Positions 6,278 to 7,725 of a DNA stretch of 7,725 nt are shown one piece after another. Numbering within the stretch: position 1 is the stretch's first letter; every line of letters begins with the position of its first letter. The DNA comes from Acidobacteriota bacterium. GTDB taxonomy: Bacteria; Acidobacteriota; UBA6911. The stretch is taken from contig JAFNAH010000061.1 of NCBI GenBank assembly GCA_017860075.1, positions 1-7,725 on the forward strand. The letters run 5' to 3'. The translations under genes and the position numbers were made by a program. A model generated the notes under the pieces. That model saw nothing but the letters and a program-made list of their open reading frames with translations. It was not told the DNA's origin and searched no databases.

Positions 6278-7147
6278 CTACTCTGGTGCCTCCGACTGCC
6301 AGTAGCGCATCAGGAACACAGCCAGAGGTTCCTTTGATAGCGTCCTGCTAAGCGTTACCTTGCCCTCTTCAGCAGTGATATCTATGTCCTGAAGCAGGAA
6401 CGCAGCATCGCTCTGCGCCGCAGCGATACGAACAATCATGAGTGTGCCCTGAATCCGCTTCATGATGTCTTCCTTTGCCAACTTGTCGCGGAGCGTGCAG
6501 GTAAGCTTCAACTCCACGTCCTCGCCTGTGCGAATCAGAAGGGCCACGTGGCTGAATCCACGGAAGACCCAGGCAAGACGGTACTTCTCCACAAGTCTGA
6601 CAATTTCCAGAGCCAGGTGATCGATTGAGGGCGCGCCGGACGAAACCTCGATCCGACTGCGGACCGGACTTCCCATCGCGTCCGTCTCGAATCCTACCTG
6701 GAGGCTGCCCTTCTCGAAGAGTCGGCTGATGTCGAGGACCTTGGCGTCCACATCGCGCACAATCTCACGTGTGAAGATCTCCTCGATCTCCCGGTTGTCG
6801 GCGGCAAACTCCTGCAACTGGGGATCCAGGCGGCGCAGGAGCCTTGGATCGGGCGTGGCGAGTGGCGTGACCATCGGCTTGGATCCTCGTTTTCGAACCG
6901 CTTGCGGTGCCGCATCGGCCGTGGGATTTCCAACGTTCGCATTCAATCTGGGTGTAACCAGCAGTACCCGATATCTTCCCAACTCTCGGTTCAGGTCCGA
7001 TACCAGTCGATCATAGGAATGGCGCAGGGTGTCGGCCTCCCATAGCACGGCCGCTGCGCACAGGAAGATCACGTTGACGGCGATGCCGGCAAGAAGGCTC
7101 CCCAGCCTCGATGCCGGGGATCGGCGATCACGGACGAGATCAAAAAT
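6278..7147 (-). CDS. Unrecognised single-pass membrane protein with large soluble C-terminal domain
   Basis: I do not recognise this protein. From the preferred ATT start at 7147 it has 289 residues: a short basic N-terminus, one membrane helix (LLAGIAVNVIFLCAAAVLW, about 18-36), then a mixed alpha/beta soluble part of about 250 residues. The soluble part has a Pro/Ala/Thr-rich stretch followed by charged helical sequence (QEFAADNREIEEIFTRE), and no Cys pairs or enzyme motifs that I can name. Topology is probably N-in/C-out by the positive-inside rule. The conservative start is GTG 7072 (264 residues), but that cuts the helix to about 11 hydrophobic residues and has no Shine-Dalgarno. The ATT has GGAGGT six bases upstream and restores a full helix. 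The frame is closed upstream by TAA at 7175-7177. The gene is convergent with HU and appears to stand alone. The reading frame is well supported; function and start are not. Confidence 0.75.
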   Translation of the reverse strand: MFDLVRDRRSPASRLGSLLAGIAVNVIFLCAAAVLWEADTLRHSYDRLVSDLNRELGRYRVLLVTPRLNANVGNPTADAAPQAVRKRGSKPMVTPLATPDPRLLRRLDPQLQEFAADNREIEEIFTREIVRDVDAKVLDISRLFEKGSLQVGFETDAMGSPVRSRIEVSSGAPSIDHLALEIVRLVEKYRLAWVFRGFSHVALLIRTGEDVELKLTCTLRDKLAKEDIMKRIQGTLMIVRIAAAQSDAAFLLQDIDITAEEGKVTLSRTLSKEPLAVFLMRYWQSEAPE

Positions 7148-7153
7148 ATGCCT

Positions 7154-7159
7154 ACCTCC
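7154..7159 (-). promoter_or_regulatory. Strong Shine-Dalgarno GGAGGT with no canonical in-frame start behind it
   Basis: On the minus strand GGAGGT is followed, after AGGCAT, by ATT TTT GAT in frame with the membrane protein ending at 6278. No ATG, GTG or TTG occurs in that frame between the upstream TAA and GTG 7072. The site therefore points to an ATT start, or to a short TTG-initiated leader ORF in another frame (7143-7069). Confidence 0.55.
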
Positions 7160-7224
7160 CGGCGCCAGCGAGAATTATCGGGCGGCGAGGCTTGAGATTT
7201 CAGACCTGCCGGGCGCCTGACACT

Positions 7225-7253
7225 AGATTAAGCCAGCAGGCAGATCCGGTCAA
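7225..7253 (-). promoter_or_regulatory. Candidate sigma-70-type promoter for the membrane protein gene
   Basis: On the minus strand TTGACC (7253-7248, five of six to TTGACA) is followed by a 17-base spacer and TAATCT (7230-7225, three of six to TATAAT). Transcription would begin near 7218, giving a leader of about 70 bases before the ATT at 7147. The spacing is ideal but the -10 is weak. Confidence 0.35.
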
Positions 7254-7368
7254 ACGGCTGCGTCAGGCAAGCGTCCAGATGGAGTGTGAGCTCCAGCGCG
7301 AGTTCCTCTCGAAACAAGGCCGCCGTTTGGCTCTCTCAAGAGACGGGATTCCTGAGATCCTCGCTGTC

Positions 7369-7493
7369 GGAATCGGAATCGGGGTCGCAATCTGCATCGG
7401 TATTCGAAACCTCCACCCGACGTACGCTGCGATTGAAGCCTGATCCTGTGCGATATCGATTGCGATGCCGATTCCGATGCCGGCACCGATGGT
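7369..7493. repeat. Two hexanucleotide arrays in inverted orientation
   Basis: From 7369 to 7404 the sequence steps in sixes (GGAATC GGAATC, then GGGGTC, GCAATC, TGCATC, GGTATT). From 7452 to 7493 it steps in sixes in complementary form (GATATC, GATTGC, GATGCC, GATTCC, GATGCC, GGCACC, GATGGT). Arms 7369-7392 and 7458-7481 are complementary at 21 of 24 positions around a 65-base spacer, so a long imperfect stem-loop could form. The period of six keeps frame, but no matching protein is apparent. Confidence 0.6.
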
Positions 7494-7496
7494 CTC

Positions 7497-7523
7497 CCAC
7501 CGAACCGCCCCGTAGGGGGGTGG
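7497..7523. repeat. Palindromic hairpin with CCCC-GTA-GGGG core
   Basis: CCACC (7497-7501) pairs with GGTGG (7519-7523). Inside it, CCCC (7508-7511) pairs with GGGG (7515-7518) around a GTA loop, with GAACCG unpaired on the left side. Downstream, GGGGGCATAAACCC (7536-7549) looks like a decayed second hairpin. The core matches the CCC-GTA-GGG hairpins at 7630 and 7703. Confidence 0.5.
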
Positions 7524-7629
7524 AATAGATCAGCCGGGGGCATAAACCCACATCGTCATACACAAGCCCTGACTGACCGAGTGAAATGCAGGAGTATCAC
7601 TCTGTTGCTCTCCGAAATCGGCGCCTGAG

Positions 7630-7647
7630 GCGTCCCGGTAGGGACGC
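7630..7647. repeat. Palindromic hairpin GCGTCCC-GGTA-GGGACGC
   Basis: A perfect 7-bp stem around GGTA, preceded by CTGAGGC (7625-7631, overlapping by two bases). The same GTCCC/GGGAC core and the CTGAGGC heptamer recur at 7703-7724, which suggests copies of one short element. Confidence 0.6.
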
Positions 7648-7658
7648 AATGATAGTAG

Positions 7659-7678
7659 CCCGGCACTTCAGTGCCGGG
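7659..7678. repeat. Palindromic hairpin CCCGGCAC-TTCA-GTGCCGGG
   Basis: A perfect 8-bp stem around a TTCA loop, placed between the two GTCCC/GGGAC hairpins. Its lack of a T-run and its setting between repeats argue for an interspersed palindrome rather than a terminator. Confidence 0.6.
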
Positions 7679-7702
7679 GCAATCGGGAAGACTGCGGCGC
7701 GA

Positions 7703-7724
7703 GTCCCGTAGGGACGACTGAGGC
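7703..7724. repeat. Palindromic hairpin GTCCC-GTA-GGGAC with CTGAGGC tail
   Basis: A 5-bp stem around GTA (7703-7715) followed by CTGAGGC (7718-7724), the heptamer also found at 7625-7631. The heptamers lie 93 bases apart, so one repeat unit may be about that long, with the array continuing past 7725. Confidence 0.55.
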
Positions 7725-7725
7725 T

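Larger units (their letters stand above)
7175..7725. other. Repeat-rich region with no convincing gene
   Basis: No reading frame here has recognisable protein sequence. The ORFs crossing it translate the hexamer repeats into alternating residues (GIGIG, SESES or DSDSD, depending on frame), as expected of low-complexity DNA. The stretch holds, in order, a promoter-like pair for the minus-strand gene, two inverted hexanucleotide arrays (7369-7493), and a cluster of short hairpins (7497-7715) that may continue past the window edge. Confidence 0.6.

Noticed and set aside
7111..7443. Plus-strand ORF ending in a hydrophobic GIGIGVAICIGI stretch
   Set aside because: The apparent membrane segment is just the translated hexamer array, and the ORF begins inside the minus-strand membrane protein gene. 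No start signal or family match.
7336..7563. Minus-strand ORF with a DADCDPDSDSDSED tail
   Set aside because: The Asp-Ser pattern arises from the hexamer repeat. The rest is basic, repeat-derived sequence with no support as a gene.
7659..7678. Possible intrinsic terminator
   Set aside because: The stem is strong but no T-run follows on either strand and no gene ends nearby.
7620..7725. Possible CRISPR array
   Set aside because: The repeats are short palindromes of two kinds with uneven spacing and no constant repeat of 24-40 bases; no cas gene is seen.

Overview
The window is GC-rich bacterial DNA, dense in long antisense shadow ORFs, and holds six protein genes plus about 550 bases of repeat-rich DNA with no gene at the right end. 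Several features suit an Acidobacteriota-type genome (Solibacter/Bryobacter-like): a secreted GH3/beta-lactamase fusion, a short HU protein with an MAGK-MTKS start, and GTCCC-GTA-GGGAC and CCGGCAC-TTCA-GTGCCGG hairpins. This assignment rests on pattern memory, not a search, and other GC-rich environmental phyla are possible.

Layout. (1) 1-2526, minus: an exported two-enzyme fusion, a NagZ-like GH3 N-acetylglucosaminidase followed by an AmiE/class-C beta-lactamase-like serine hydrolase. It runs off the left edge. (2) 2527-2655: a divergent intergenic region with a strong 11-bp dyad just before the next gene. (3) 2656-5795, plus: a probable three-gene operon of a DPM1-like GT2 glycosyltransferase, a class I SAM methyltransferase, and a polytopic GT-C-like glycosyltransferase. 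(4) 5898-6197, plus: an HU-family nucleoid protein ending at a 13-bp intrinsic terminator. (5) 6278-7147, minus: an unrecognised single-pass membrane protein, convergent with HU, whose best translation start appears to be a non-canonical ATT behind a strong Shine-Dalgarno sequence. (6) 7175-7725: a promoter-like region, two inverted hexanucleotide arrays (GGNATC versus GATNCC), then a cluster of short palindromic hairpins.

Working model. The GT2 enzyme would charge a polyprenyl phosphate with a sugar on the cytoplasmic face. The GT-C enzyme would use that lipid-linked sugar on the outer face, and the methyltransferase may modify the sugar, glycan or lipid. The neighbouring fusion enzyme would strip GlcNAc and then the peptide from muropeptides outside the cytoplasm. 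Both units therefore concern the cell envelope, but no functional link between them is proven. No complete mobile element, CRISPR array, tRNA or rRNA is visible.

The items most worth a second look are the ATT start (or its alternative, a GTGA-coupled leader ORF), the leader hairpin before the GT2 gene, and the inverted hexamer arrays.
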